Below are positions 23,440-35,089 of a stretch of DNA of 64,000 nucleotides, one piece after another. Position 1 is the first letter of the stretch. Each line of letters starts with the position of its first letter. The notes under the pieces are model-generated. The model saw only the letters and a program-made list of their open reading frames with translations, was not told where the DNA came from and searched no databases. Source of the DNA: Nectonema munidae. Lineage: Eukaryota; Nematomorpha; Nectonematoida; Nectonematidae. The position numbers and the translations under genes were made by a program. The stretch covers positions 62,001-126,000 of the forward strand of contig JAUIRK010000673.1 of NCBI GenBank assembly GCA_030549495.1. Direction: 5' to 3'.

Positions 23440-25430
23440 AAATGAACAGTGAGATTTCTAATTTAATTTACTGTCGAATCAACCCTAAAAAATTAAACTC
23501 ATCTACATACTCTGAATGTGCTGAACGTAGGTAAGATTTTTTCGAGGTATTAGAAAAACACAAGGCATAACATTTACTTAGATTTAACTGTAGAGAAATA
23601 GAAGAAAACCATTCCGTTAATTTCGAAAAATTGCCAATCAATTCATGGCAACCAAAATAATAATATCATCAGCATAAAGATATAAATTTTAAATAAGTTA
23701 GTTTTAGCTATCGAAAACAATAGAGGTCCTAAGATGGAACCTTGAGATACCCCGCATTTTTTGGATAAAATATGTGAACATGTACCATTAACACTAACGC
23801 CTTTCTGTCTACTAGATAAATAAGAAGAGGAAAAAAGTAGAGATTCATTAGAAAATGCATATAAGCGTAATTTTTCAACAAGGATAGAATGGGAAATGCA
23901 GTCGAAAGCCTTAGATTAGAGAGATCTATGAATTGGCCCTAAAGCGAAATAGTTTGTCATATATCAATCCATTATGAGAAAAGTATTTGAAAATTTGTTT
24001 AGATATTAGCTTTTCAAAAATTTTTGGTCTATAATTATTCAAGCATGACTTGGATCCTTTCTTGTAGATAGGTAAAACTTTAGACATTTTGAAAATTTCA
24101 GGAAAGACAGATAATAATTAAATGCATGCATTGAAACCAATTAGTACAACTTGTGCAATAAAAGGAAAAATGGTTTTATTAAATTGAAGGATATTCCAAA
24201 AATATCATCAGTATTGTTGTTTTTCAAACTGTTTATGACCTACAATAACTCAAGCTCTGTAAATTTTAGAAAATTGAATGAAACTTTATGTTCAACAATA
24301 TATCTACAATAATAATAATCATATTATTTTGTTGTAAAGTAAAGTATTCATAAAAGCATTCGCAACTGAAAGATATAATTAATCAGAGATAAACCTATCG
24401 CCTATTTATAAAAAGATTTTAGAGTCAGATTTCCAGGTATATAATAATGAGTTAACTTTTGACCAGGTTTTTTAATAGTTTGTAGGTTGTTCAGCCTACA
24501 AATCATATATGCATGCGCCGCACGATTGCTATCCATGCCTATAGGGCCTTTATTTCGATAGACAACACAAACAATTAATGCACAAGAGCTATGGATAACT
24601 TTAATAGAAGTTTAATTAGAAAAATATTTGGTAAAATGATTGTTTTATATATTTTAATGAGGGTCCTTATTTTGTTTCTAGTATACATATTTATTACGAA
24701 TATCTCTATTTTGTTTATTGCTTTTAATGTATTGGGGATATAATTTATCCCTGACTCCAATAGAGACAAGTAAGCCATGGGTTTGAAAAACTTTTATATT
24801 TTTGGTAGATTTATGTTCAACACATTCGGCACACGCTCTTATTTCGTTATTCAGAATTCTAATGAAATAAGAGAATAAAATACTAGATTTATTAAAACCA
24901 GGCCTCAAAAATCCAAAAAAACAAAGCTTAGACAACTTTTTGTTTTTTAATTTTTTTGAAGGTAGGCTTATTCATACAGTTCAAATCTAAGAATATAAAA
25001 ATTGGATAATGATCTGATATAGAAGATAGAATATAAGAGTCAGAGTTGATATAAGAGTTTAACAAGCAGTTATCAATGAGGGGGTTGAATTGAAGTAGTG
25101 TTACTTTAGTTGTAGTAAATTTAAAATTACTTTAAAAAACAAGATTAACAAATCTATCAACGACCAATCATTTTTCCAGTTTAAAATGATCGATATTAAA
25201 ATCCCCAAAAATTACATTACAAAATGTAGAACTTAGACCACTCAAATAATCTTCAAAACTATTCAAAAATCGAATGATCGATTAAACTGAATCATTAGGT
25301 TGGTGTCATTTTCATAATTACCTCTATAGAATAGCTTTCAAAAAACTTTGATGAAAAGTCATTTGAGATTTGGTTGAAGGGAAGCTCTAGTTTATAAGGA
25401 AGCAAAGCGAGAATAAGATGATAAAATAGC
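23440..25430 (-). mobile_element. LINE relic with endonuclease and RT (CR1/Jockey-like)
   Basis: Minus strand, upstream first. An APE-type endonuclease remnant: FGDFNIDHFKLEK (about 25212-25175), NPLIDNCLLNSYINSDSYIL then SSISDHYPIFIFLDLN (about 25089-24982; ISDH is the conserved endonuclease end). Then a degraded spacer, then RT blocks CGVSQGSILGPLLFSIA (about 23756-23706) and YADDIIILVA-like sequence at about 23676-23650. The order endonuclease then RT is that of CR1/Jockey LINEs. Broken by many stops. Short frames at 24575-24935 belong to it. The 3' part may reach 23233, where QQTKKYVPLKKAIR may be the tail. Confidence 0.75.
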
Positions 25431-26515
25431 TTTTTCACTCCCTTGAAATCACATCTGTGAATTCGCTGGTCGCCCCTTCCACTCGTCCTCCTGTTATGCG
25501 CTTCTGGTTTAAAGCTAAGAGCAATGCTTTTTATTTTAAGCTTCTAATTTTCTTAGCATTTAAATTATTATTAATATTTTCCATCTAAATTTGTCATAAA
25601 TGAGAAAATATGCTTTAGATAAGAATATATGTGATTGTGTAACCATTTTAACATGGGTAACAAATAAATCAACTTATAATAAGATTACCTAAAATGGATT
25701 AATTTACTAAAGTTATTTAATAACTACATAATTTAATAAACAATTTATTTACCAAAAAATGAACATACTATATAAAGATACTTATATGTAAGATTGCAAA
25801 TTCAACAATTGATCCAAAACTTGATGAATTAATTGAGAACCTGGAGATTTTGACTTAAGGTATAAATTTGTCCAAACTAAAAGAAAAAAGTAAGAATCAA
25901 TTGGAAATTGTTACGAGCAATTTTTGAAGCTTTTGAGTAGGAAAAACTAAGTTAAATACGAGAAACAGAGGGAAAGACGCTAAAGTGACCTACCTTAGAA
26001 ATATTTACTCGTGTAATTATGGCGCTACACACAAACAAATTCTTGCACTCTCATTTCTTGTCATTATCATGGTGAAACGCTGCTTGACTTTGTCGCCATT
26101 GTTGAGAAATGCGCTACTTGTAAACAACTACATTTCTCTGCATTGTTGATTAACGCCAACTATCCATGCATTCTCGTGTGAAAGAACGACAGCAAGTATG
26201 CTCTACTGCTCTTTCTCAATCCCGAACCAGCATCATCTTTTATCCACGACGTCATTATGAAATAATTTGCTTTTCATCCTTCTCGTGATGAACGCAAAAT
26301 CAAATTTATCGCGAGTCATCGCAGAAAAGCTACACAAATGTCTTTTACGTTTTCTACTATAATAAACCTACTGTTACCATTTTGAGTCCACTTTTGAATT
26401 ATTCATCTATTTTAAGAGAAAAAATTTTATTCTCCAAATTCCCCCTGTTTATTATATAGCTACAATCCTTTAGTTCTAAAAAGAAAAAGAATTTATTGAA
26501 AAAATATAGTAATAA
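25431..26515. other. No gene recognised
   Basis: Mostly AT-rich. A GC-richer block at 25990-26390 has a frame reading LLDFVAIVEKCATCKQLHFS and then ALLINANYPCI on the plus strand, but no family is recognised and it is short; it may be an exon or an old repeat. Confidence 0.35.
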
Positions 26516-26660
26516 CACTCAATAGTACACGCTACTACTCCAAAATGGAGTATACATTGCTTAACCTTGTATAAATCATTCATACTTATATTATGATATT
26601 TCTTGAGCCTCTTCATATTCATAGTAGCAAAATATATACCAGCATTTTTTTAACAAGTGT
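26516..26660 (+). repeat. Solitary piggyBac end, same family as 1899-4328
   Basis: Reads ACACTCAATAGTACACGCTA, then CTACTCCAAAATGGAGTATA, compared with CCCTCAACCGTACACGCTAC then TCCAAAATGGAGTAATGCC at 1903. Downstream similarity weakens (CATACTTATATTATGATATT, CTTGAGCCTC) but follows the same order. No transposase or second end nearby, so this is a truncated or internally deleted copy. Confidence 0.6.
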
Positions 26661-26799
26661 CCTACTTTTGTAGCCAGAAACATTTGGTTCACACCCCGAG
26701 TAGAAAAGGTTTGAAGCCTGGGATGTATGCATATATGATAGAAGACTGCAAAAAAACAATTCTTAATTTATACAATTCCGCACAGCAAACATAGTGTGC

Positions 26800-27290
26800 G
26801 AAGACCCTCTAAATGGGACTCTTAATTAACAATTTGAGTACATCTTAAAAACTTGTCTTAAAATGTTCTCTATATGAGTGAAATAAGAATTCCCAATTCT
26901 TAAGTTTTCAATTTGTGTATTAGGTCGTTAAAAAAGACCTAATTAACGCTAATTAGCATTTTAAATTCACAATTTAAATACAATTCATAAAACATATGGC
27001 AATGTATTCCTTAGGTCATCTTACATCAAGGTCAGTAATTCTTAAGTATTTATTTCATGTATTAACCCACTTAAGAACCCAAAATGTAATCATTGACACC
27101 GTCTCTGGCAAAGTGAGTGTAAATTCGCAATTTGAGTACATCTTTCAAATTGGTCTCACACTGTTTATTGATTCATTATGAATCAAGGACAGAAATTCTT
27201 AAGTGTCTATTCCATCCATTACCCACACAAGATGCAAAATGTACTCTTTGAGACCCAGCCTTCGCAATGTACCCATACTATCCTCGCCGA
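26800..27290. repeat. Tandem repeat, ~165-bp unit, about three copies
   Basis: Units begin with ACAATTTGAGTACATCTT, CACAATTTAAATACAATTC and CGCAATTTGAGTACATCTTT at about 26829, 26969 and 27127. Each carries a following AATTCTTAAG block and a GACCC/GACACCGTCT end. Diverged, non-coding. Confidence 0.55.
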
Positions 27291-27582
27291 CAAAAATCAA
27301 TATAGATTGTAGGCAAACACGTCTTATTTTTTTATAAACTATACAAAAATGAATTTAGTTCCTTACATTTTTGGCTTAAACATTCAAAATTATGTGATCT
27401 CTGCTGACAAATTCCTTCTCGGGATGCTTTGGATGTTGACTGAATATAATCGTCGATACAAAATTTTTACCTGCATCATCATCTCCATATCAGCATCATC
27501 ATCAAATCAGATTGGTTTATATTCATCTCCCACTAGTTCCAATCCATCATTCTGTGAACGGTGTTGCTGGATGATTAGCTAG

Positions 27583-28681
27583 TCAGTAATGGCCCACATT
27601 CTTGAAACAAACAATATACGTTTTATGTGTGCAGTAACCTTTATTTGAAGAGTGTTTCCTTGCTTTTCTCGCTTGGCGGCCCATCTGTTGACAAAGCTTT
27701 GAAAGACGTGGATTCTTTTCCATCTTAAAGTATTGAACCTTGCCCTTTCTTACAAATTCAGCGGTGTAATCGGAGCCAGTAAATGCATGGAAGGCAGGGA
27801 GTGAACTGCACGCGCAGTTGTGGTCCCAGTGACTTCGATATCGCTGTAAAGTCAATGAGCCTCGGATTACGCTTGGACCTTGTACCGACTTTAATCCAGA
27901 TAAGGCCGCTGAATTTCTTACAATGATACATCAGAATAACGGCCACTATGTCGGTGTCTGAAGCGCGTATTACTACATTTCCATTAGAGGTGTCTGTTAC
28001 TTTTGCACGCATGCAGATCTTGGTATGCGCTTCTTCGTAATTGTTACTGAGTATGTCTATGCTATCTCGCTTGACCTCTCCTTCTCTTAGGTGGGAATGG
28101 AGGTTCTGCCCTGACGGAATATCTAGGAAGACGTTACAGATCCTAAGTGTGAGCGTATGCTTGATTCTGCCATTTTCTTGCAAGAAAATCAGGAAGTTCC
28201 CGTTTGTATGACTTGGACCTTACCGTTTTGCTGATATCGTTGGGTCTTCTTTGTGCTGAACCACTAATAATATAGTATCTGCTGTCCTCATCTGTTGTCC
28301 ACCGTCGAGCTCTTTCTGCATCCAAATTTTGGACAATGACAATACTTGGCAGAGTATGCTCCTCGCTAAACCTCCATATGTCGATGGTAAGTTTGGGGTA
28401 GAGTGCACAAGATATTGTCTGTCTACTACGTATGCATTCTTCTGTCCAGGTCCGTCTCCTTTGATCTCGTTGTTTTTCAGTAAGTTAAGCAACTTATTTT
28501 TATCTGTCTTGACCATGTTCCTGTCAGAATTCCACATAGTAAGTGGTACTGGTATAAGGGGATATAGGAAGATATGCTTCAGGTCTACATCACGCTTTGA
28601 TGTAAGGATCACTAGGCGGTCCATTAAATCACAAGTACACTTTAGAACATTTAAAATTTGTCTCCAAAAATATTGATTCAA
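27583..28681 (-). pseudogene. XPG/FEN1-like PIN-nuclease ORF, broken, probably mobile-element associated
   Basis: Minus-strand coding remnant in several overlapping frames. Readable blocks: NNYEEAHTKICMRAK (the EAEA-like acidic motif), VVIRASDTDIVAVIL (the second acidic cluster, D-T-D), then VHSLPAFHAFTGSDYTAEFV and RKGKVQYFKM (the G-x-D-Y motif of XPG/FEN1 nucleases). The N-terminal part 28681-28220 reads PLTMWNSDRNMVKTDKNKLL and a block rich in Leu. The family recurs as hypothetical proteins in many invertebrate genomes, where the usual text is EEADT..DTDV..HAFTGCDYT; I infer transposon association from this copy behaviour. It is broken in several places, and no terminal repeats were seen. 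Confidence 0.6.
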
Positions 28682-29976
28682 ATTTTACATTAAATATATG
28701 TTTTAATTCCAAATCGATCATGCTGTTATCATTTCTGCGCTCAGTTTTCACATTTAGACGTTTTACTGTCAGTGTCAATCAAATTTGCGGTTTAGGTCTG
28801 AAAACTATCTCCAAAAATATTTTCTCTAATTTTACATGAAATATATGTTTTATACCAAATCAACTATTCTAGTTTTATTTAGGAAATCAGTCTTTGCATT
28901 TAGAGGTGTTAAAATGGCTGAAAGTGTCAATCAAATGTTCGATTTACATCTAATGTTTAGAGAAATATTTTTGAAATTAAAATAAAATATTTGTTTTTAT
29001 GCTAAATGGAAGATATTGGTTTCATTTTTGGACTCAAGTTTGGCATTTATTGTTTTAAAATATCTGAAAGCTTCAATCAGACTTGCGGTTTACTTCTAGA
29101 TACTGTCTTCAAAATATTTAAAAAAAAAAATATCTTTTCAAATAAAATATCTGTTTTTATACCAAAATGACTATGCTTATTTTATTTCTATACTCCATTT
29201 TGGCTAATACAGTTAAAAAATATCTGGAATTTGGAATTGAATTAGTGATGTATGCATGAAAATCAGTTCTGTAAAATTTTTTCAAAAAATCGTTGTATAT
29301 ACTTTTTTTTTGTATATTTTGGTTTATAATACTTTCTACAACCATCTTGAGTATCAAATAAGGAAGCAAGCAGAAAACTAAATGAAAAAAGAACGTGTGA
29401 TCAAAAGAAATAATTAAAAAATATGTATCCTGATTAAATGGAAGATCTATCATGTTTTAATGAATAATGAAATGGCGTAATGATCTAAGTTTGGCTGCTT
29501 CAAAAAAGATTTTGACTGTTAAAAAGAAGTTCCTCTATTACAAATGAAAAATCTTTAAATCCTCTTGATCACAATTATCTTGCTTATCCTTTAACTTAGA
29601 ATGGTAGTAAATCTGGAAATTTACAATAGGCTAGTGTTATCAAAAGTGGCACAGATGCCAATATGTGAAAATTTAGTCACTATCAAGATATTTTTTAATT
29701 AAAATTGAATTTGTCCATCTTTTTCCTTTAGCGTGAAAGAGAGAATCTATTAGATGAAGAGGGTGGAGTACTTTTTGTAAACAATGAACATTACGAATGA
29801 TTCATCAGAAAAAAAAACTTTGAACTGAGATTGGTTAACAAATATATTCAGGCCTGATAATTACCTGATATATACGATGCTGATAAAAAAAGCCTAAGAT
29901 CATCAAGAATATTTTTTAATCAAAATGCTTTGAGAGAGGAAAAAAACTGTTCAAAATAAATCCTTAACCCTATTAG
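28682..29976 (+). repeat. Partial copy of the array-bearing TTAA element
   Basis: Collinear with about 31840-33150 of the complete element: the last three ~151-bp units (GCGGTTTA or its variants at about 28786, 28940, 29087), then the unique middle (TTTGTCCATCTTTTTCCTTT at about 29714, GAATGATTCATCAG at about 29796, AATGCTTTGAGAGAGGAAAA at 29923). It ends in AAATAAATCC, TTAA and CCCTATTAGT at 29953-29976, that is, the first 10 bases of another element end. Confidence 0.75.
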
Positions 29977-30692
29977 TACCTCATACTGAAAAATTAAAAA
30001 ATTTAAGTCTCCATTTTTGAGATAGTATAAAAAATGCTTTAAAATGTAAAAACTATATTTTTGTTTCGCGTTAAAATTTACTAGATTTGTGCATTTATTC
30101 CTCCATGTACATTCAGCCCGCGAAGTTGAAACCATGAGGCGTATGATCCATGCAAGCACAAATTTGAATGCTTGAATCACTTAGAGCGATCAATGATATC
30201 CGCATTATCAATATTTATATATACTTTGTTGATTGTTACTGATAAAATTTACGTACATCTTGAATTCCTTATTGCTATATGATCTATTTACAATTTTATT
30301 TCTGACTAGTATAAATTTTTTATACCTTTGACCACTTTGTCTCTGTTATTATTTTTGTTTTTACTATTTCGCGTTTCCACTTTTTGCCTCCATTATTCGT
30401 TTTTATTTGCGCTCAAATTATTCCGTTTTGAAAAATGAAAGAGTTATTGGAGAAAAGTGGAACGTAAGGCATTGTAATTTTGATCCCTGATTCAGTCATG
30501 CTCTCGGCTTAATTGCTTGATAGATTTTTACGGTAAATTCGAAGTTGAGTGCAAAGATTTAGCCAAATCCAAAAAAAGGAAATCCTTTGTTCGATGGAAA
30601 AAAGCAACTTGAACCTGGCAGGCTCATCTTAAGAATATTTTCCCGAGCATTTAGTCTCCTCGCATAACGAACTTCAGTCTCTGTCTTCTTTT
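29977..30692. other. 716-bp stretch between two 38-bp direct repeats, no gene seen
   Basis: The 38-bp sequence 29939-29976 recurs at 30693-30731. The stretch between them holds no frame or motif that I recognise; it is GC-richer at 30085-30180 and 30590-30690. Confidence 0.6.
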
Positions 30693-31084
30693 GAAAAAAA
30701 CTGTTCAAAATAAATCCTTAACCCTATTAGTGAAGGGGGGGGGGGGGGGGAGGGGGGGATATCCCTTCAAATTTTGTGACTTTTCCTAAAATCGCTAGCT
30801 GCATCTTTTGAAACCATTTTCATGGTAGTTGAATGACCCTTTCATGTCCAAAACTGTCAATCAAAATCAAAAATTAAAATTTTTCAGCAAAATTTTGACA
30901 TTATCTGTACTAAACCTTATAACTTAGGATCTATATTATATAATACCCTGAAAATTTATAATTATATACAGTTTGGAACGCATAACACTTTATATATTTA
31001 ATTTTTTCAATAATCAAGGCTACTTTTCAGAAAATGTCAATCAAAATTTTGATTGATCAAAAATGTATCTAATAAAATATACCT

Positions 31085-32400
31085 TCAAATTTTACATAAA
31101 ATATATGTTTTTATACTAAATCGGTCATGCTGTTTTCAATTCTGGACTCATTTTTTACATTTAGGATTTGAAAATACCGATAAGTGTTAATCAAATTTGC
31201 GGTTTACTTCTGAAAATTGTCTCCAAAAACATTCCTTCACATTTTACATAAAATATATGTTTTATACCAAAACGATCATGTTGTTTTCATTTCTGGACTC
31301 AGTTTTTACATTTAGGATTTGAAAATACCTATAAGTGTTAATCAAATTTGCGGTTTACTTCTAAAAATTGTCTCCAAAAACATTCTTTCACATTTTACAT
31401 AAAATATATGTGTTATACTAAATCGACCATGCTGGTTTCATTTCTGGACTCATTTTTTACGTTTAGGATTTGAAAATACCTATAAGTGTTAATCAAATTT
31501 GCGGTTTACTTCTAAAAATTATCTCCAAAAACATTCATTCAAATTTTACAATGAAATATATGTGTTATACTAAATCGGCCATGCTAGTTTCATTTCTGGG
31601 CTCATTTTTTACGTTTAGGATGTGAAAATACCTATAAGTGTTAATTAAATTTGCGGTTTACTATTAAAAATTGTCTCCAAAAAATTTCATTCAAATTTTA
31701 CAATGAAGTATATGTTTTTATACCAAATCAACCATGCTAGTTTCATTTATGGACTCAATTTTTGCAGTTTGAATTTGAAAATACCTATAAGTATCAATCA
31801 AATTTGCGTTTAGTTCTAAAATTAGTTTTCAAAAATATTGATTCAAATTTTACGTGAAATATATGTTTTTATAGCAAATAGATCATGATGATTTCATTTC
31901 TGAACACAGTTTTCGCATTTAGAGGTTTTACTGCTAGTGTCAATCAAATTTGCGGTTTATGTCGTAAAACTATATCCCAAAATATTCTCTCTAATTTTAC
32001 ATGAAATATATGTTTTTATACCAATTCGACCATGATAATTTTTATTTCTGAAGTCATTTTTTGCATTTAGAGGTCTTAAATGTCTGAAAGTATCAATCAA
32101 ATCTTCGATTTACGTCTAATGTCTACAGAAATATTTTTGAAATTTAAATAAAATATCTGTTTTTATGCCAAATGGAAGATGCTGGTTTCATTTTTGGACA
32201 CAGTTTTGGCATTTATGGTTTTAAAATATCTGAAAGCTTCAATCAGATTTGCGATTTACTTCTAGATACTGTCTTCAAAAATATTTTCAAAAAAATAAAA
32301 TATCTGTTTTTATACCAAATCGACTATGCTTATTTTATTTCTGTACTGGATTTTGGATAATACGGTTAAAAAATATCTCGAAGTGGCAATTGAATTAGTA
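31085..32400 (+). repeat. Array a, about eight ~151-bp units
   Basis: The marker GCGGTTTA (or variant) occurs at about 31201, 31352, 31503, 31655, 31807, 31954, 32106 and 32252, so spacing is 146-152 bp. Each unit also has TTTTACATAAAATATATGTT, CATGCT/CATGATG, TTTCATTTCTGGACTCA and AATACCTATAAGTGTTAATC. The later units are more diverged than the first four. Confidence 0.9.
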
Positions 32401-33599
32401 ATGTATGCCTGAAAATCAGTTCTGTAAAAAAATTTCAAAAAATGGCTGCATATTAGATATATAGTGAAAATATACATTTTTTTTGTGTATTTTGGCTTAT
32501 AATACTTTCTACAATCATCTTGAGTAACAAAACGTATTATAAAATCTTTTGAAAATTTCTATGAGAGAAGGAACGAAGTGGAAAACAAATTGAAAAGAGA
32601 ACATGTGATCAAAACAAATAATTAAAAAAAAATATGTATCTTGACTAAATGGAACATCTACCATGTTCTAATGAACTAGGAAGTGGTTTAATTATATAAT
32701 AGATGCTCCAAAAAGATTTTTTCATTTGTAAAAGAAGTTCCTATTTTACAAATGAAAAATATTTAAATCTATAGCTTATCATATAGGATTACAATTAAAA
32801 TTTAGCTAAGATGGGTAGGAAATCTGAAAATTTATAATAGGTCAGATTTATCAAAAATGGCACAGATGCCAATATGTGGGAATTTAGTCACTATCAAGAT
32901 ATTTTTAATTTAAATTGAATTTGTCCATCTTTTTCCTTTTGCGTCAAAGAAATAATTTTTTAGACGAAGAACGTGGACAACTTTTTGTAATTGAACAATG
33001 AACATCACGAATGATTCATCAGAAAAAAACCTTTGAAATGAGATTGGTTGACAAATATTCAGGCCTGATAATAAAATACACGATACTGATAAAAAATTCT
33101 ATGATCATCAAGAAGATTCTTTAATCAGAATGCTTTGAGAGAGGAAAAAAGTAATTTTATCATTATAAAAAAAATTTCGAACACACATTGAAGAATATGA
33201 ATTTCTAATGAAAAAAGAGCTACCAAGAAAGGATCATCATGAAATGAAGAGCAAAATTACATACTGTAAATTACAGTCGATATACAAGTCGATAACGAAT
33301 TTGTAGCCAAAAAGATGGATGTCCTATCGAGTTACATATGTTACTGTAGAATGAAATATTTTGAGTGAATTATCGATTTTTTTGCAGGTTTTATTGATTT
33401 CATAAAAATGACATCACCATTAAATTCTACTTTCTTGAAATGTATAAAAAACTTTTTATAAAAATAAAAATTTTAATTTTGACATGGGCTGTTATATTTA
33501 AATTATTTTGTCAGGTTTGACTAATTTTTTATAAAAAAAAAAGGAATATAAAATCACTTTTTTGACCGGTTTGAATACTGAATTCAGCATGCTTGAAAA

Positions 33600-34850
33600 T
33601 GGATGCGTAAAAAACATTATATAATTATTTAGATTAAAGGCTTCTTTTTGAGATGAGCTGTCACATTTAGATCAATTTTTATATTATTACTTAGATAAAA
33701 GGTTTCTTTTTTGAGATGAGCTGTCATATGTAAATCACTTTTTTGACAGGTTTGAATGATTTTTATAAAAAAAATGAATATCACCACTGAATTCAGCATG
33801 CTTGAAAATGGATGTGTAAAAAACATTATATAATTATTTAGATTAATAGCTTCTTTTTGAGATGAGCTGTCACATTTAGATCAATTTTTTGACAGTTTGA
33901 TTGATTTTCATAAAAAATGAATATCACCACTGAATTCAGCATATTTGAAAATGGGTATAAATGTGTAAAAAACTTTATATAATTATTTAGATAAAAAGTT
34001 TCTTTTTGAGATGAGCTGTCACATTTAGATCAATTTTTAGACAGGTTTGATTGATTTTCATAAAAAATAAATATCACCACTGAATTCAGTATATTTGAAA
34101 ATGGATATACATGTGTAAAAAACTTTATATACTTATTTCGATAAAAAGTTACTTTTTGAGATGAGCTGTCACATTTAGATCAATTTTTTGACAGGTTTGA
34201 TTGATTTTCATAAAAAAATGAATACACCACTGAATTCAGCATAGTTGAAAATGGGTACACATGTGTAAAAAACTTTATATAATTATTTAGATAAAAAGTT
34301 CCTTTATGAAATGAGCTGTCACATTTAGATCAATTTTTTGACAGGTTTGAATGATTTTCATAAAAAATGAATATCACCACTGAATTCAGCATATTTGAAA
34401 ATTGGTATACATGTGTAAAAAACTTTATATACTTATTTAGATAAAAAGTTTCTTTTTGAGATGGGCTGTTACATTTAGATCATTTTTTTGACAGGTTTGA
34501 TTGATTTTCATAAAAAATGAATATCACCACTGAATTCATCATAGTTGAAAATGGGTATATATGTGTAAAAAACTTTATATAATTATTTAGATAAAAAGTT
34601 CCTTTTTGAGATGAGCTGTCATATTTAGATCAATTTTTTGACAGGTTTGATTGATTTTCATAAAAAATGAATATCACCACTGAATTCAGTATATTTGAAA
34701 ATGGGTATACATGTGTAAAAAACTTTATATAATTATTTAAATAAAAAGTTCTTTTTTGAGATGAGCTGTCAAATATAAATCAATTTTTTGACAGGTTTTA
34801 TTGATTTTGATAAAAAATGAACATCACCACTGAATTCAGCATTGTTGAAA
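33600..34850 (+). repeat. Array b, ~150-bp units
   Basis: The marker GATGAGCTGTCA occurs at about 33652, 33715, 33861, 34010, 34160, 34310, 34460, 34610 and 34760; the last six are exactly 150 bp apart. Each unit has AAAAACTTTATATAATTATT, GATCAATTTTTTGACAGGTT, TTGATTTTCATAAAAAATGA and CACTGAATTCAGCAT. The first two units are partial. Confidence 0.9.
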
Positions 34851-35089
34851 TATATATGTAACATTAAAAATATTTATAAAAACTTGTTAATATCTGAGAA
34901 AAATAGAGGCGGGCACTTTAGGCCCCCCCCCCCTCAGCACTTGAGCGGACAAATTTTGCCCAGCACTAATAGGGTTAAGTTTTCATTTTTTCCAGTTAAT
35001 TGTTTAAAGATACGGGGTGGAACTCGTTTTTCTTTGATGCGTAATAGGACATTTTTCCCCCTCAGCTGAGATATGTAGACCTAAAGGAA

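Larger units (their letters stand above)
30718..34978 (+). mobile_element. Complete TTAA-bounded non-autonomous element with two internal arrays
   Basis: Flanked by TTAA at 30718-30721 and 34975-34978. The left end is CCCTATTAGTGAAGGGGGG and the right end, on the minus strand, is CCCTATTAGTGCTGGGC, so the outer 11 bp are perfect inverted repeats. This is the signature of a piggyBac-superfamily element. Inside there is no transposase: a left block with a G-run (30735-30758), about eight 151-bp units (31085-32400), a unique middle (32400-33400), about seven 150-bp units (33650-34850) and a right block with a C-run (34923-34933). It must be mobilised in trans. Length 4.25 kb between the TTAA sites is long for a non-autonomous element. 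Confidence 0.85.

Noticed and set aside
28329-28676. 115-codon plus-strand frame
   Set aside because: Antisense to the XPG-like ORF, which has recognisable motifs on the minus strand.
33629-33826. 65-codon minus-strand frame with two similar halves
   Set aside because: The repetition follows the array b units and has no start or coding signal.
28682-34850. Possible CRISPR array because of regular repeats
   Set aside because: Units are adjacent 150-bp satellites without unique spacers, in a eukaryotic context inside a TTAA element.
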